A stretch of DNA of 64,000 nucleotides, taken from contig CM048839.1 of NCBI GenBank assembly GCA_026545765.1, positions 55,474,677 through 55,538,676 of the forward strand, read 5' to 3'. The stretch is from Plantago major (taxonomy: Eukaryota; Streptophyta; Magnoliopsida; Lamiales; Plantaginaceae). The notes under the pieces were generated by a model, which saw nothing but the letters and a program-made list of their open reading frames with translations, did no database searches and was not told the DNA's origin. A program made the position numbers and the translations under genes. How positions within the stretch are numbered: the stretch's first letter is position 1; every line of letters starts with the position of its first letter. This document shows, in pieces, positions 27,421 through 39,114 of the stretch.

Positions 27421-28725
27421 TACACTAGTAAATCGCCGGAATAGTAGAGAGAAAAAGTAGAGAGATCTCTCATGAGAGTTGCTCTTAACGAAAAAAAATA
27501 AATTAAACAGGACTTATAAAATTTTCTAGAAATCCACGGTTTGCATATATAAAATGGGCTTCTAACCCTATTGGGCCCTGTACGGAGGGACTTCTTGTAC
27601 ATACTTAGACGATTTTATGTATACCAATATATCACTCTCTTTAAAGTGTAACATTTAAGAGTTACTTGAATTATAAAATTACATATTTGTTTATTATGAC
27701 AATTTTAGTTTGATTTTTTAAATACCATACTTATTACCTCCGTCCCAATTAAAAATTCTTAAGTTCTTACTTTCTCTATTATTAAGGAATACAAATAAAA
27801 TATAAGTTTGTGTGGGGTATAATGTTGGTAAAGTTGTAAGTGGGTGCTAAAGTAAGAGAGATTGAATAAAATGATGATATAGTAAGAAATAGATATAATA
27901 AAGAATTAGGTAGGTGTGGTAAAAACTTTCAATTTATAGGTTAGGAAGTTTCTAACGAAACACCAAAATAAGAAATTTGAAAGTTATTAATGGAACAGAG
28001 AGAGTGAACCTGGGGAACTGAAACATTTGGACCCTATGCAGGTGAACATCTCGCATTGGCTCAAGACTGAGCTGACCCTGTTCTAGCTCTCAGTTTTATA
28101 CTATCAAATATATAATTAAGAACATCAATCCGTCTCTCAGGTCTCTTATTAATACACGTCTCTTCCAAGAGTTTGTGTTTAAAGTTATGTACCGGACATT
28201 ACAATCCCTTTTGTATAGTTAAATTTACAAAAATTGACATTGTAAAATTTACAAGTTTCATGAACGGTTGGGATTAATTACAAGATAAAATTATATTTGT
28301 ACATATAATCATATAATCTAACAGTTGTAGATTAATACAATTAGAATGGGTGTATGTTAATTCATTATCAATCGTTCATTATCTGCATTGATCAAATACG
28401 TAGTAATAGTATTACCTTAATTTGATGGGTTGAAAGTGGTCAGTGGTCATGGTACTAACAAACTAGTACCAATTGAGGACTAATTAACACAAACATAGGG
28501 CAGATCGCAATACGTTCAAGTTATAAACTAGTACCATTGTAATTTGTCACCTTCGATCCTTACAAACGTAAATTGCTAAGCCATAGTGACCATCATTTAT
28601 CCAACCTCTGTATCCAAATTGTTCCCATTTTTGTTTTCTGGCATCAAATTTTCTTATATAATTGGTTGTCTTGTACCAAATGAGGCCACATCCACCCATT
28701 ATATTATAATTTCTTAAAAAAAACT
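27421..28725. other. Upstream region of the CslG gene
   Basis: No coding sequence is seen. It includes a Stowaway-like element (27737-28004). AT-rich sequence up to 28725 probably includes the CslG promoter; a TTATATAATT string near 28652 could be TATA-like. Confidence 0.4.
27737..28004. mobile_element. Stowaway-like MITE, degenerate
   Basis: The 5' end CCTCCGTCCCAATTAAAAATTCTTAAG is matched by the 3' end reading AAATTTGAAAGTTATTAATGGAACAGAGAG in inverted orientation, with TA at 27735-27736. The 3' TA is lost. It is non-coding. Confidence 0.7.
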
Positions 28726-31700
28726 ATGGCATCACTTCACTCAGGCTACGGCCTCCAAACATCAAGAACCCCATGTCTAAACACCTGCACTGTCCAGCAG
28801 CCACGCGCCGCCCTGAGCCGCCTACACATACTCTCTCATTTAGCTCTCATTTCAGCATTACTCTACTATAGACTTTACAACCTCGCCCGTGGCACCGTCC
28901 CCTTCCTCTCGTGGGGACTCATCACCTTCTCAGAGATCCTTTTCACCTTTATATGGGCTCTCACCCAAGGTACACGATAATATAAAGGGTCGAGTTAAAT
29001 TAAGGGCAACTATATATTTTATAATGAGATCAATCTTGTTTATTGCTTTTGTCAATCTTTCTTGCTATCGCTCTCTCTCAATATCACAAAAGTTGTTATC
29101 GATTTAATAAAATGCTAATAATTGATTTCATGAGTTCAACCATTATCTCTCTACTTAATATTCACTCCGTTTCAATAAAAGCTTTCTAAGTTGACTTTTT
29201 TTAGAAATTTTGACCGTAAATTACTCTTAAATTATACGCAAAAAGTATAAAATAAAGTTATATTAGTAAAATATACTTGATTTATTTTCATAATATAATT
29301 TTATTATATTTTTGTGTCGTGTAATTTGCGAGTAATTTACGGTCAAAGTTCGAAAAAAAAATCAACCTAGAAAGCTTTTAATGGACCGGAGGTAGTATAC
29401 ATTAAGAAAAAAAAATTGTTTCTGTTCCACTAAATTGTATACATTTATATTTATGTTCTGTCTATAATAGGTTTCAGGTGGCGTCCTGTGGTGCGAACAG
29501 TGGCTCAAGAGAATCTACCCGGTGATGAGGAGCTTCCAGGTGTGGATGTGTTTATCTGCACGACAGATCCTGGGAAGGAGCCAGTGGTGGAGGTGATGAA
29601 CACTGTGTTATCGGCCATGGCGCTAGATTACCCGCCTGAAAAACTTTCCGTCTACTTGTCAGATGATGGTGGTTCATCACTCACATTGGGAGCGATGAAG
29701 GAAGTTGGTGTTTTCGCAAGGTGTTGGATTCCGTTTTGTAGGAAGTTTGGGGTGCAGACTCGGTGCCCAGAAGCATTCTTCTCATCATTTGGTGACAATG
29801 AAAGAGACACCTTGGAACGCCATGCCCAATTTAAGGTTCAAGAACAAATACTACAGGTGATGTACAAATGTTTTACTATCAAGAATCGGCAAATTAACTA
29901 AAACTCCCTTCCCTCCATTCCATTTAAAATTTCAATTTGCACTTTTGTCATCCTAAAACATTTCATTTTTACTTCTTTTCATCGACTATTTTCTACTTTA
30001 ACCACTAATTACTCTTAAACTATAACAATAAAATCGTATAAGGAAAATTTACCCATAAAACTTTTTAAATGGAATGTAGGTAGTACTATTTTCTTCACTT
30101 GCGGTCCGTTATTACCCATTGGCTTGGTTTCTCTTAATTGAAGCTTACTTTTAAAATACTTTAAGAAATGGTGGATAATATAAAATTATGTATAATCTTT
30201 ATCAAAATAGAAAAAAAGTGAAATTGAACGACTCAAATGGGGCACTAAAGAGTAAAAACGGTAAAACTAAAGAACTGATGTGGCGGAAGGTGGGAGTATG
30301 TAATTTTAAGGTTGTATATATGAACCTGTAGCCCATGGGTGTCATTTTCTTTACTAATTGTGGTCTATGGTTCGACTCCGGATATTGACAAAAAAAAAAT
30401 TAAGTCTACTGAGAGACGGTCTTTAAATAATTTATATATAGACGGATCTATGCGGTCAAGGAAATTACCGATGTTATTAATCAAAATGTCTATGTTCATA
30501 ATATTGATGTTTTTTATATTAAAAAATATCAATTTCATTACCAATTTAAACGTTTTGATTCATAACATGCATTATTTCTTCCCTCCACCAAAACGTGTAT
30601 AGTTTGGAGATGTAAACTGGTCCAAATCAAAACTCTATTGGAGACCCTGTTTTTTTTCTCACCTTCAAAAAATATTGGGGTTTTTTTTTCTTTTGAGAAT
30701 TATATGTTCTTTAGGGATTGCTTTGCAAAAGTTTAGGTTATTTTGAAAAGAAAAATAATTGAGGGAAAAACTTTGTGTCAATTTTGTTAAGTATACAAAA
30801 TTAGGGGTAATAGTGTAATAAAACTGAAATGTTAATTTCACATTAACACTATTATTGACTTTAGACATTCATTTGATTTTTCTAAAAATTAAACTTTAAT
30901 GTTGCTAAACTACTTTGGGTTGGATGTAATTGTTTAAAAACTTAGGCACATATTTGTAATTGGACAATCTTACAAGGATTAATATATGTAATTCACTCTT
31001 GAGTCCTATATGGAATTTAATTTGTAATTTAATGTCACAATTATCATATCACATGATCATTCCAATTATCATCACAAAGTCAGTGGTGTGTTTTGAATAT
31101 GATGCTGATTTCACACATGTATATACATACAGTCAAAATATGAAGCTTTTAAGAGAATTGTGGAGAAAGCTGCTGAAGTGGATGATTCTGTTAACAATGA
31201 TAGACCTCCATATGTTGAGGTAAACATTTAAATGAACCAATTCCAATCAATACTTTAGTATTAGACTATTAGTTGTAGATTTTGTTCTTATGTTTCTTGT
31301 ACAGGTCATAAATGATATTACTACTACTAAGAGTAATGAAGAAGAAGGCGATGGTGAACATAAGTTGCCTCTCCTTGTTTATGTATCTCGAGAGAAAAGA
31401 CCATCATACCCTCACCGGTTCAAAGCCGGAGCCCTTAATGCTCTTCTCCGAGTTTCAGGGGTAATGAGCAATGCTCCATACGTATTAGTGTTGGATTATG
31501 ACATGTACTGCAATGATCCCACGTCTGCAAAACAAGCAATGTGCTTTCATCTGGATCCAAAGTTATCCAGCTCCCTTTCGTTTGTACAATTCCCTCAAAT
31601 CTTCTACAATGCCAATAAAAATGACATTTACGATGCTCAAGCAAGATCTGCCTATCAGGTACATAGTACATCAAGATATTACATTGATCAATTTCATTTT

Positions 31701-33518
31701 TTTTACGTCTGTGTAATCGTAACTCATCCATATATTGACTGTTAAGTATCCACAAATTATCTTAGCGTACATGTGTAGAGGTGTTGAAGCATATCATGTA
31801 ACTTGTCAGACAATCATGTTAAGAGGATGATGACACATTTTTAATAGTAATTGTACTTTTGTTATATTAACAGACCAAGTATCAAGGTATGGATGGTATA
31901 AATGGAACGGTTTGCTCTGGCACCGGGTATTACTTGAACAAGAAAGCATTGTACTGTCAACCTAACGATCAAGGTAGGTCGCTCTCCCCGCTTCCAAATA
32001 CATATTGGATTGCAATGAATTTAAGATGAATGTTTGATAAGATTTACATTGAATTGAGCAGGTGAGTATCTTGATGAACCAGAAAAGAGTTTTGGCCTCT
32101 CTAGCAAGCTGATCAACTCTATAATGCAACATCATGGAGAGCTTGCGAATAATTATGAGAAGGAAAGTCAATCATATGCAGCAACTACAGAAGAAGCAAT
32201 GAAGCTAGCCACTTGCACATTCGAACATAATACAAACTGGGGAAAACAAGTATGCTAGTATATTACTCCCTCCATTTCAGAAAAAGTGTTACATTTTACT
32301 ATTCTGCGGTCAACTGTCTTCGCATTTGACATAATTTACTCCTAAACGATATTAATAAATAAATTATTAAAATTATATAATGAAAATTTAGTAATTAAAT
32401 TTTTATTATATGATTTTATTAAATTATTTACTATTATCGTTTATGAGTAAATCAGCCAAACTCAATAATGCCAAAGTCAAAATGTAACACTTTCTCTGAA
32501 ATTGAGGGAGTATAACATAATTGTTGAATAGCAATGCAAATTTACTTACAAATGTTAACCGTTTTGACATATTTTTCATCGATCATAATTGACAGATTGG
32601 TTACTCGTATGATTGTTTGCTGGAGAGTACCTTCACTGGTTATATGTTGCACTGTAAGGGATGGAAATCTGTGTATCTTTACCCGGAAAGACCATGTTTC
32701 CTTGGATGCACCACGATTGACATGAAAGATGCCTTAGTACAGCTCATGAAATGGGCTTCAAGCTTGGTACAACTGGGGCTGTCAAATTTCAGCCCCCTCA
32801 CTTACGGAATATCATCCCGGATGCCATTCCTCCAAAGCATGTGCTATGGCTACTTCGCATTTACACATTTTTTCTCCATCTCTTGCTTATTATATGGCAT
32901 AGTTCCTCAATTATGCTTCCTTTATGCAATCCCTATCTATCCTAAGGTAAATATACAACATGAATCACAACTTATTAGTAAAGACGTTCATTGCCGGTCT
33001 CCTATATATCTACGTTTGGTTATCGAATTTACCTGACATTCTTTTTGTTTCAGGTTTCAAGCCCATGGTTCCTTGTATTCGCAACCTTGTTTCTTTCATC
33101 CCTAGGCCAACATCTATATGAAGTTGTCGCAAGCGGAGGTTCAATAAGGACAATGTGGAACGAACAAAGAATTTGGATGATTAAATCTTTGACAGCCTGC
33201 CTGTTTGGATGTCTTGATGTCATGATCAAGTTTGCAAAAGTAAATTTTCTACATACAAACAAGGCAGCCGTTGATCGTGTAAAGCTAGAAAAACACGAGA
33301 AGGGGAAATTCGATTTCCATGGATCCGCAAAGATGTTCATGATACCTTTGACAATGCTAGTAATTTTTAACTTGGGATGTTTCATTGGAGGACTGAAACA
33401 ACTCATTAGTGGAGGTAACTTTCAAGAGATGTTTGGACAGGGTCTTCTGTCATTCTATATTCTTGTTCTCAGTTATCCTATACTTGAAGGACTGGTACCA
33501 AAGATTGGAAAATCTTGA
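28726..33518 (+). CDS. Cellulose synthase-like protein, CslG type (complete, 8 exons)
   Basis: This is a membrane family-2 glycosyltransferase of the cellulose synthase superfamily. CslG/CslM proteins are ER enzymes; some add glucuronic acid to triterpenoids during saponin synthesis, so that role is possible but not shown here. Exons: 28726-28969, 29471-29856, 31133-31219, 31305-31658, 31874-31973, 32062-32249, 32596-32946, 33054-33518; all junctions are in phase, giving 724 residues, normal for CslG. Two membrane helices are predicted in exon 1 and several after residue 515. The UDP-sugar motif SDDGG has its Asp pair at 146-147, and the second metal motif is DYD (303-305). The usual TED is LES (462-464) and QxxRW is QLMKW (502-506); this may be normal for the subfamily. 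MITEs sit in introns 1, 2 and 6. Confidence 0.93.
29161..29395. mobile_element. Stowaway-like MITE in CslG intron 1
   Basis: The ends CACTCCGTTTCAATAAAAGC and the complementary GCTTTTAATGGACCGGAGGTAG form a terminal inverted repeat with TA on both sides. The interior has a long inverted repeat (GAATTTACGGTCAAA-like text on both halves), giving a hairpin. It does not disturb the splice sites. Confidence 0.85.
29903..30083. mobile_element. Stowaway-like MITE in CslG intron 2
   Basis: CCCTCCATTCCATTTAAAA at the left and TTTTTAAATGGAATGTAGGTAG at the right form an imperfect terminal inverted repeat followed by TA. The left boundary is approximate. Confidence 0.7.
30315..30390 (+). repeat. SINE-like fragment in CslG intron 2
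   Basis: TAGCCCATGGGTGTCATT resembles an A box and GGTTCGACTCC about 35 bases later is a good B box of a tRNA-derived SINE. The following text contains an A-run. The full ends are not resolved and no tRNA cloverleaf forms. Confidence 0.4.
32266..32510. mobile_element. Stowaway-type MITE in CslG intron 6
   Basis: CTCCCTCCATTTCAGAAAAA and the complementary end TTTCTCTGAAATTGAGGGAG form a terminal inverted repeat of about 40 bp, with TA at 32264-32265 and 32511-32512. It lies 16 bp downstream of the exon 6 donor. Confidence 0.93.
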
Positions 33519-33895
33519 AATTTCTAATAAACTGTTTGATTGGTTCCATGATCATGATTAAATCTTGGCCTTAAGAAATGCATGTGCATGGAATAGGATG
33601 TAATTTAAAAATTGTTTAGAAAAGTACATAAAGAGGCCACTTTACAGGTTGGGTTTACATTTTAGGTCTGCTCAATAAAACAATTACAAATATGGGCCAG
33701 TCTATTTTTTTAGCCCTAATTTAGCTTTGGCCATTCCGAAATTACCCCTCGCTACTTTCTTAAACTCCACGCCAAGTTCGTACGTACGTACGGACATATT
33801 CACCAACCCCCTACCAACCAACATCTCGTTTCTCTCGCTTTCTTTCTCCTTCGTTTTTCTTCTTTTGATTTCATCTTCATCTTCGTACCAGAAAC

Positions 33896-34389
33896 ATGGA
33901 TTTCATGGTTTCATTAACGTTTAATGGCCTCAGCTATGCTTTTGGTATTGAATCTGGTTTCCGTTTCTCTGATTTATTGGAAATTGCACTTTTAAAATTT
34001 CGATTGAAGGATTTAGATTCCACTAGGTTTTTTTTTATGTTGTTGAGAAGAAAAGGTATTTGGTTTTTACTGATGATGATTTGAACAATATGATTGGGTT
34101 GTGTAAACTTCATCGTTTGAAATATGTTGATATGGATATTGTTGTTGGGATTGCTGATGATTGTTTGGATGTTGATCCTCTTTTCGTTCGTCGTGGTAGG
34201 AAAATGTATGTGGGTGAGGGCAGTGGTTCAAAGCATTGTGAAACTAGGGTTGGTGGATCTGAAACTAGGGTTGGTGGATCTGAAACTAGTTCTGGTGTTG
34301 TGGGTAGGATTGAACGTGTTGGTGGTATTGGTACATTGGTTTCACGCCGGGTTTCAAGTGAAAATTCCCTAGTTTTCAGGTCAGAGTGA
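33896..34389 (+). pseudogene. MULE-type N-terminal (PB1-like) protein, frameshifted
   Basis: The frame starts MDFMVSLTFNGLSYAFG at 33896 just inside the left end. At a run of nine T near 34028-34036 the reading shifts; one base fewer gives the continuous text FYVVEKKRYLVFTDDDLNNM, joining the second frame (34060-34389). The pattern of a beta-rich start, a FTDDDL motif and an acidic DMDIVVGIADD segment resembles the PB1-like N-terminal domain of plant MULE proteins. Its end runs into a coding version of the local repeat (ETRVGGS, twice). No transposase domain follows. Confidence 0.5.
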
Positions 34390-34690
34390 TACTATCATTA
34401 ATGAATATGAAACTAACTTCTGAGTTCCTGAAACTAACTTTTTTAAGCTGAAACTAACTTTTAATGAACCTGAAACTAGTACTTTCTTTTGCTGAAACTA
34501 GTTAAACTCTGAAACTAGCTTAACGAACGTTAAAATATCTTTATTGAACCTGATACTATCATTAATGAATATGAAACTAACTTCTGAGTTCCTGAAACTA
34601 ACTTGTTTAAGCTGAAACTAACTTTTAATGAACCTGAAGCTAGTACTTTCTTTTGCTGAAACTAGTTAAAATTGAACTTGAAACTAGCAT
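34230..34690. repeat. GAAACTAG-rich array, left segment
   Basis: The octamer GAAACTAG (and GAAACTAA) recurs at short irregular intervals, with longer units such as CTGAAACTAACTTTTAATGAACCTG repeated. A block of about 160 bp (near 34389-34540) is repeated again at about 34550-34680. The same motif fills 36245-36390 and 43760-44430, so this is one array split by CACTA insertions. Confidence 0.9.
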
Positions 34691-34694
34691 TGTA

Positions 34695-34990
34695 GGCCCG
34701 ACAATATTTGGGTTTAGGGTTTAGGACGGGTCCGGGGCGGTACCCTAAACCCTAATTAAGACCGTAGCTTTCGGAGAGAGTATTCAAATTCAGTGGATTT
34801 TTGGGTTCACCATTTTCCTCAGGGTTTTAGAATTATGAGTTTCAGTTTATTTTTGGGTAAACCATTTTCCCCTAGGGTTTTAGAATTATGAGAGGCCCGA
34901 CAATCGCTTAATTAGGGATTAGGGTTTAGGGCGGGTTCAGGGCGGTAGCCCTGTACCCGTCCTAAACCCTAAACCCTAATTAAGACCGTA
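34695..34990. repeat. Tandem block with telomere-like TTTAGGG hairpins
   Basis: Two copies (starting at about 34695 and 34893) of a block begin AGGCCCGACAAT and hold TTAGGGTTTAGG then CCTAAACCCTAA in inverted order, giving hairpins (34709-34757 and 34908-34982). Between them lies GAGTATTCAAATTCAGTGG and two copies of AGGGTTTTAGAATTATGAG. Text of the same kind resumes at 36140-36245 after the small CACTA. TTTAGGG is the plant telomere unit, but the runs are only 2-3 units long. Confidence 0.8.
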
Positions 34991-36139
34991 CACTACAAGA
35001 ATTCTGGTATTTAGCAACGGATTGGGGTGACGGATTTTATCCGTCGCCCTATAGCAACGAATCGCTAAGGTTGGCGACGGATAAAATTATTATCCATCGC
35101 TTATTAGCGACGGATAAAATTATCCGTCGCTAATTTTGTTGACCATAATAAAAAGAAAAAAAATAAAAAATTTTTATCGACGGATAGATCTATCCGTCGC
35201 CAAATGACCGGAAAATAAAAAAAAATAGAAAAGTTAGCTACGAATAGATCTAGATCTATCCGTCGCTAAAAGCCTAAAAAACCTTCATATATCTCCACCA
35301 CCACCACCTCTCCTCCCTTTCTCCTCTCCTCCACCACCACCACCTCTCTTCCTCCACCACCACCTCTCCTCCTCCACCACCTCCTCTTCCTCCCATCACC
35401 ACCGCACCACACCCACCACCACCGCACCACTGCCACCACCACCTTTCTCCTCCCACCACCACCCGTCTCTCCACACCACCACTGCCTCCGGATCTCATCG
35501 CCACCACCGCCACCGGATCTCCACCGTCCACCTCCGGATCTTCGATTTATCTTTTTGTACATTTTCGGTATTTTAGGTATTTTAGTCTGTACATTTTAGG
35601 TATTTTAGGTATTTATCTTTTATCTTTTTGTACATTTTCGGTATTTTAGTTTGTATTGTATTATTGTATAATGAATTTGTATTATTGTCATTGTATAAAA
35701 TTTTCAATTTATTGTATAATCGTATTGAATATTGTAGTTTCGATTTGAATATCAACCGAATTATTGTCCGATTTGAATATAATAGTTTCGATAAATCAAT
35801 ATCTCGTATACGAATACAAATTGGATACGAATTAATCCGTATACGAATATAAAAATTCCAATACGGATTTTATTTTTTTTTAAAAAAAAATAGCTTTTCA
35901 GCGACGGATAGATCTATCCGTCGCCCCATGTATCGACAGATAGAATCTATCCGTCGCTACACTGATTCTATTCGTCGCCAATAATCGATTTAAAAAAAAA
36001 GTCAAACAGTATAATCCGTCGCGAATTGGACGACGGATTATCTATCCATCGCCACTGCTCTAGTGGGGCGACGGAATTTTTATCCGTCGCTAGAGCTGGG
36101 GTGACGGATCCGTCGCTACAGACCAGTATTTTTGTAGTG
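34991..36139. mobile_element. Non-autonomous CACTA element with 3-bp target duplication
   Basis: The element starts CACTACAAGAATTCTGG and ends CCAGTATTTTTGTAGTG, the CACTA terminal inverted repeat, and is flanked by GTA (34988-34990 and 36140-36142). Both subterminal regions hold many GCGACGGATA / TATCCGTCGC motifs in both orientations, the usual transposase-binding repeats. The 1,149-bp interior has no transposase; a GTGG-rich open frame on the minus strand (35266-35562) is a CCACCA low-complexity tract. Confidence 0.95.
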
Positions 36140-36392
36140 GTAGCTCCCGGATGGAGTATTCAAATTCAGTGGATTTTTGGGTTCACCATTTTCCCCTAGG
36201 GTTTTAGAATTATGAGAGGCCCGACAATCGCTTAATTAGGGTTTAAGGAACTTGAAACTAACTTTAGTGGTTCTGAAACTAGCTTTTGTGGACATGAAAT
36301 TAGGTTTTGTGGTTCTGAAACTAGCTTTTGTGGACATGAAACTAGGTTTTGTGGTTTTGAAACTAGCTTTTATGGACATGAAACTAGGTTTA
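36140..36392. repeat. Middle segment of the telomere-motif block and GAAACTAG array
   Basis: Telomere-motif block text continues from the right edge of the small CACTA to about 36245, then GAAACTAG units of about 30 bp (TGTGGACATGAAACTAGG and TGTGGTTCTGAAACTAGC alternating) lead to the left edge of the large CACTA. The array resumes at 43759. Confidence 0.85.
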
Positions 36393-36925
36393 CACTACAA
36401 AAAAAAACGTGTTTTAGCGACGGAATTATCCGTCGCTAAAATTGGGCCGATCCGTCGCTAAATCCTTAGCGACGGATAACCCTCCGTCTCCAAAATAGTC
36501 GTCACAATTGTTTTTAGCGACGGATAGATTTCCGTCGCTAAATAACGACGAACTGGCGACGGATTACTCCGTTGACCAGTCCGTCCGCATTGGCGACGGA
36601 TTTCGTATCCGTCGCTAATTAGCGACGACATTTAGCGACGGAAAAAATCCGTCGCTAAATGTCAACGGGCTAATTCACCTTAATTCGTGAATTTAGCGAC
36701 GGATTTTTTCCGTCGCTAAATTCACTGTTTTAAATTTTTTTTTTTTATATTTCTGTTTTAACTGTTCAATTGCTTTTTTAAAAACATAATATAGTCATAG
36801 ATAATATACCCGAAACAATTAAATTGCATTAATATATCCGAAACAATATAAATTATCTACAAATAATCCGAAACAAGAATTAGAATGTGAAATAGTGTCA
36901 ATTATCCATAACAAGTGTGATGTAA

Positions 36926-39059
36926 CTAAGAATAATCGGGAGGAGGCGGTGGGTGAGACTGGGAAGAGCTACTGAACATCTGGGTCAACTCGTCCATCTG
37001 CTTGGCCATACGAGCCTGTTCCTCAAGCACTTGCTCGTAAGCTGCCTTGGTCGCAGCTATTTCCTGTTGGAGAGGAGTCATCATCTCGTTAACCTGCTGC
37101 TGCGTGTAGAGGTTAGATCGCGATCCTGATCCCTGGGACACTGAGAAGCTACCAGAACTCATGGAAGGGCCTAAACTTCCCAATCCATACATTCGACCCT
37201 TCATTGGGTTGACCTCGAAGAAGATCTGGTCTTGCTCTTCAATCGACTCATGACCGTCGATCATCCTCTCGTCCATCCTCCTCTCGACCTCACTTGCAAT
37301 TGTTGGTTGCATACTGAAATGAGATGTAATTTTAGGAATCACTTTAATTAAAATACTCAAATACACATGTAATTAACCTTAAGAAAGAAACGTACCGCAA
37401 TACGTTCGGCCCTCACGTCAGTCCAGATGCCATTCTTCAGCTTAGCCTTATTGAAGAGGTACAGAGCACTCTTCGGCTGTCCTTTATTGGCCTAAAAAAA
37501 CATATGTGCAAACAAGTCGTTAGTTGATTGAAATGAAAGCTAAAAGCGTATGTATCATATTCCAAGTCATAAACAACATATTTACTAACCTCCATCACGT
37601 GATCTCGTAACAATAGCTCGCGACCCATAGTGATGTCTGGCGATTGCATCATCATGCGGCTCATAAACGATTTTGTGCATTCAGACGCTTGATCACGGGC
37701 GAAGGATCATTCAAAGACGTCAACCACAGTGCCCACTCGTCATCCCCACCCAAGTTGGTACTGCGTGTCTCCTTCATTTTGTAGACCATTTTCCTGTAGA
37801 TGTCGGACCCTAAAGTCTCAAAAACGGAGTACAACTGGGACACCAGCGCATTGGGAATGAAATAGTCCTTCTACAACAATTCCATTCAAAGTAAAAATTA
37901 CACAAGTATAAAGAAATATAACAATTCAAATATAACACTAAAATGAAACTGAAATGTAGTAGTCCTACATCAAAACAAGCTCAGTGGCTAACATACCACT
38001 CAATTTGTCCTAAAATTGACTAACACAATGGTGACTAACATATCACCCAAGTTCAGTGGCTAACATACCACTCAAACGACACAACAAGTTCATAAATGGT
38101 GACTAACACATCAAAACAAGCTTAGTGGCTAACATACCACTCAATTTGTCCTAAAATTGACTAACACAATGGTGACTAACATATCACCCAAGTTCAGTGG
38201 CTAACATACCACTCAAACGACACAACAAGTTCATAAATGGTGACTAACACATCAAAACAAGCTTAGTGGCTAACATACCACTCAAATTGTCCTAAAATTG
38301 ACTAACACAATGGTGACTAACATATCACCCAAGTTCAGTGGCTAACATACCACTCAAACGACACAACAAGTTCATAAATGGTGACTAAGACATCAAAACA
38401 AGCTTAGTGGCTAACATACCACTCACAGATATAGTGGCTAACATACCACACACATTAACACAATGATTAAAAAAACAAATAAAGCATTAATTGTAACATT
38501 TAAGCTTACTGGCTTCGTCAAGTAAAAGTGCTTCATCCGTCCGGACGTTTGACCACTTCTCGCCTCCTGTCCAAGATCTCCGCCTCCCCCTGAAGATTTT
38601 GCCTAGTTTGTCCGAGGCATCCGGAGGCCAAAACCTGTTATCAATGAGACAAACAAGAAACAAATATTCATTAGTAAAATCATGTAACATATATTTATCT
38701 TAAGTGTATGTTCTACAACTCCATCATACTTACTTGTTCCTGCCATTGGGGAACAACACCGGTTTCCCCTGAAATGTAGCACCGTCCGTCAACGTCAAGT
38801 ACAAACACCCGTCAGAGGGGTAGTCACCAGGAGCAGAAGCCGTGTAGGCCGGTGGAGTCTCTGGTACCTGAGAATGGCTGCTGCTCCCCCCAATGTCGTA
38901 TCCAACGAGAGGACTACCATGACTAGCTGGGGTACTACTAGAACCCGCTGGACTAGCATAAACCCGGGAGGAAGGTATGTCGACTTCCTTTGGCGCGGCA
39001 TCTGCAAATAAGAAATTGCAAGAAATTAATGAGTTAGTAAAGAATACATGAATATACAT
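36926..39059 (-). pseudogene. Plant En/Spm second protein (Transposase_24 / Ptta type), exons partly resolved
   Basis: This second CACTA gene is thought to encode the DNA-binding partner of the transposase. Readable minus-strand parts: a Ser/Pro-rich leader (39059-38730, with PAGSSSTPASHGSPLVGYDI), RFWPPDASDKLGKIFRG (38640-38490), a segment from 37850 with SQLYSVFETLGSDIYRKMV, then SRMMMQSPDITMGRELLL, NKAKLKNGIWTDVRAERI, and the C-terminal exon 37366-36926 with VERRMDERMIDGHESIEEQD and a coiled-coil (QQEIAATKAAYEQVLEEQAR) ending PPPPPDYS. The order and the RAE-type motif fit the Transposase_24 family. Introns separate the parts; one holds a 141-bp tandem repeat. I did not find a definite break, so it could still be spliced. 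Confidence 0.65.
37970..38450. repeat. 141-bp tandem repeat in a CACTA intron
   Basis: A unit with CAAGCTTAGTGGCTAACATA, CCACTCAATTTGTCCTAAAA and TTCATAAATGGTGACTAA is repeated head to tail a little over three times at about 141-bp spacing (reference phrase near 37979, 38120, 38261, 38402). Each unit itself holds two GTGGCTAACATACCACT palindromes. Copies are nearly identical. Confidence 0.9.
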
Positions 39060-39114
39060 TTGACAGATATTAAAGTAATAATAATCAGCAACTAATCATA
39101 TATACACATAACAA

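Noticed and set aside
31435..31755. A 106-codon minus-strand frame
   Set aside because: It is antisense to CslG exon 4 and its intron and has no domain.
34709..34982. Possible interstitial telomere (fusion scar)
   Set aside because: Only two or three TTTAGGG units occur per run and they are arranged as palindromes within a repeated block, so a chromosome-fusion origin is not supported.
35266..35562. Long minus-strand open frames rich in Gly, Trp and Arg
   Set aside because: They are translations of a CCACCA-type low-complexity tract inside the small CACTA, open in two frames at once, without any domain.
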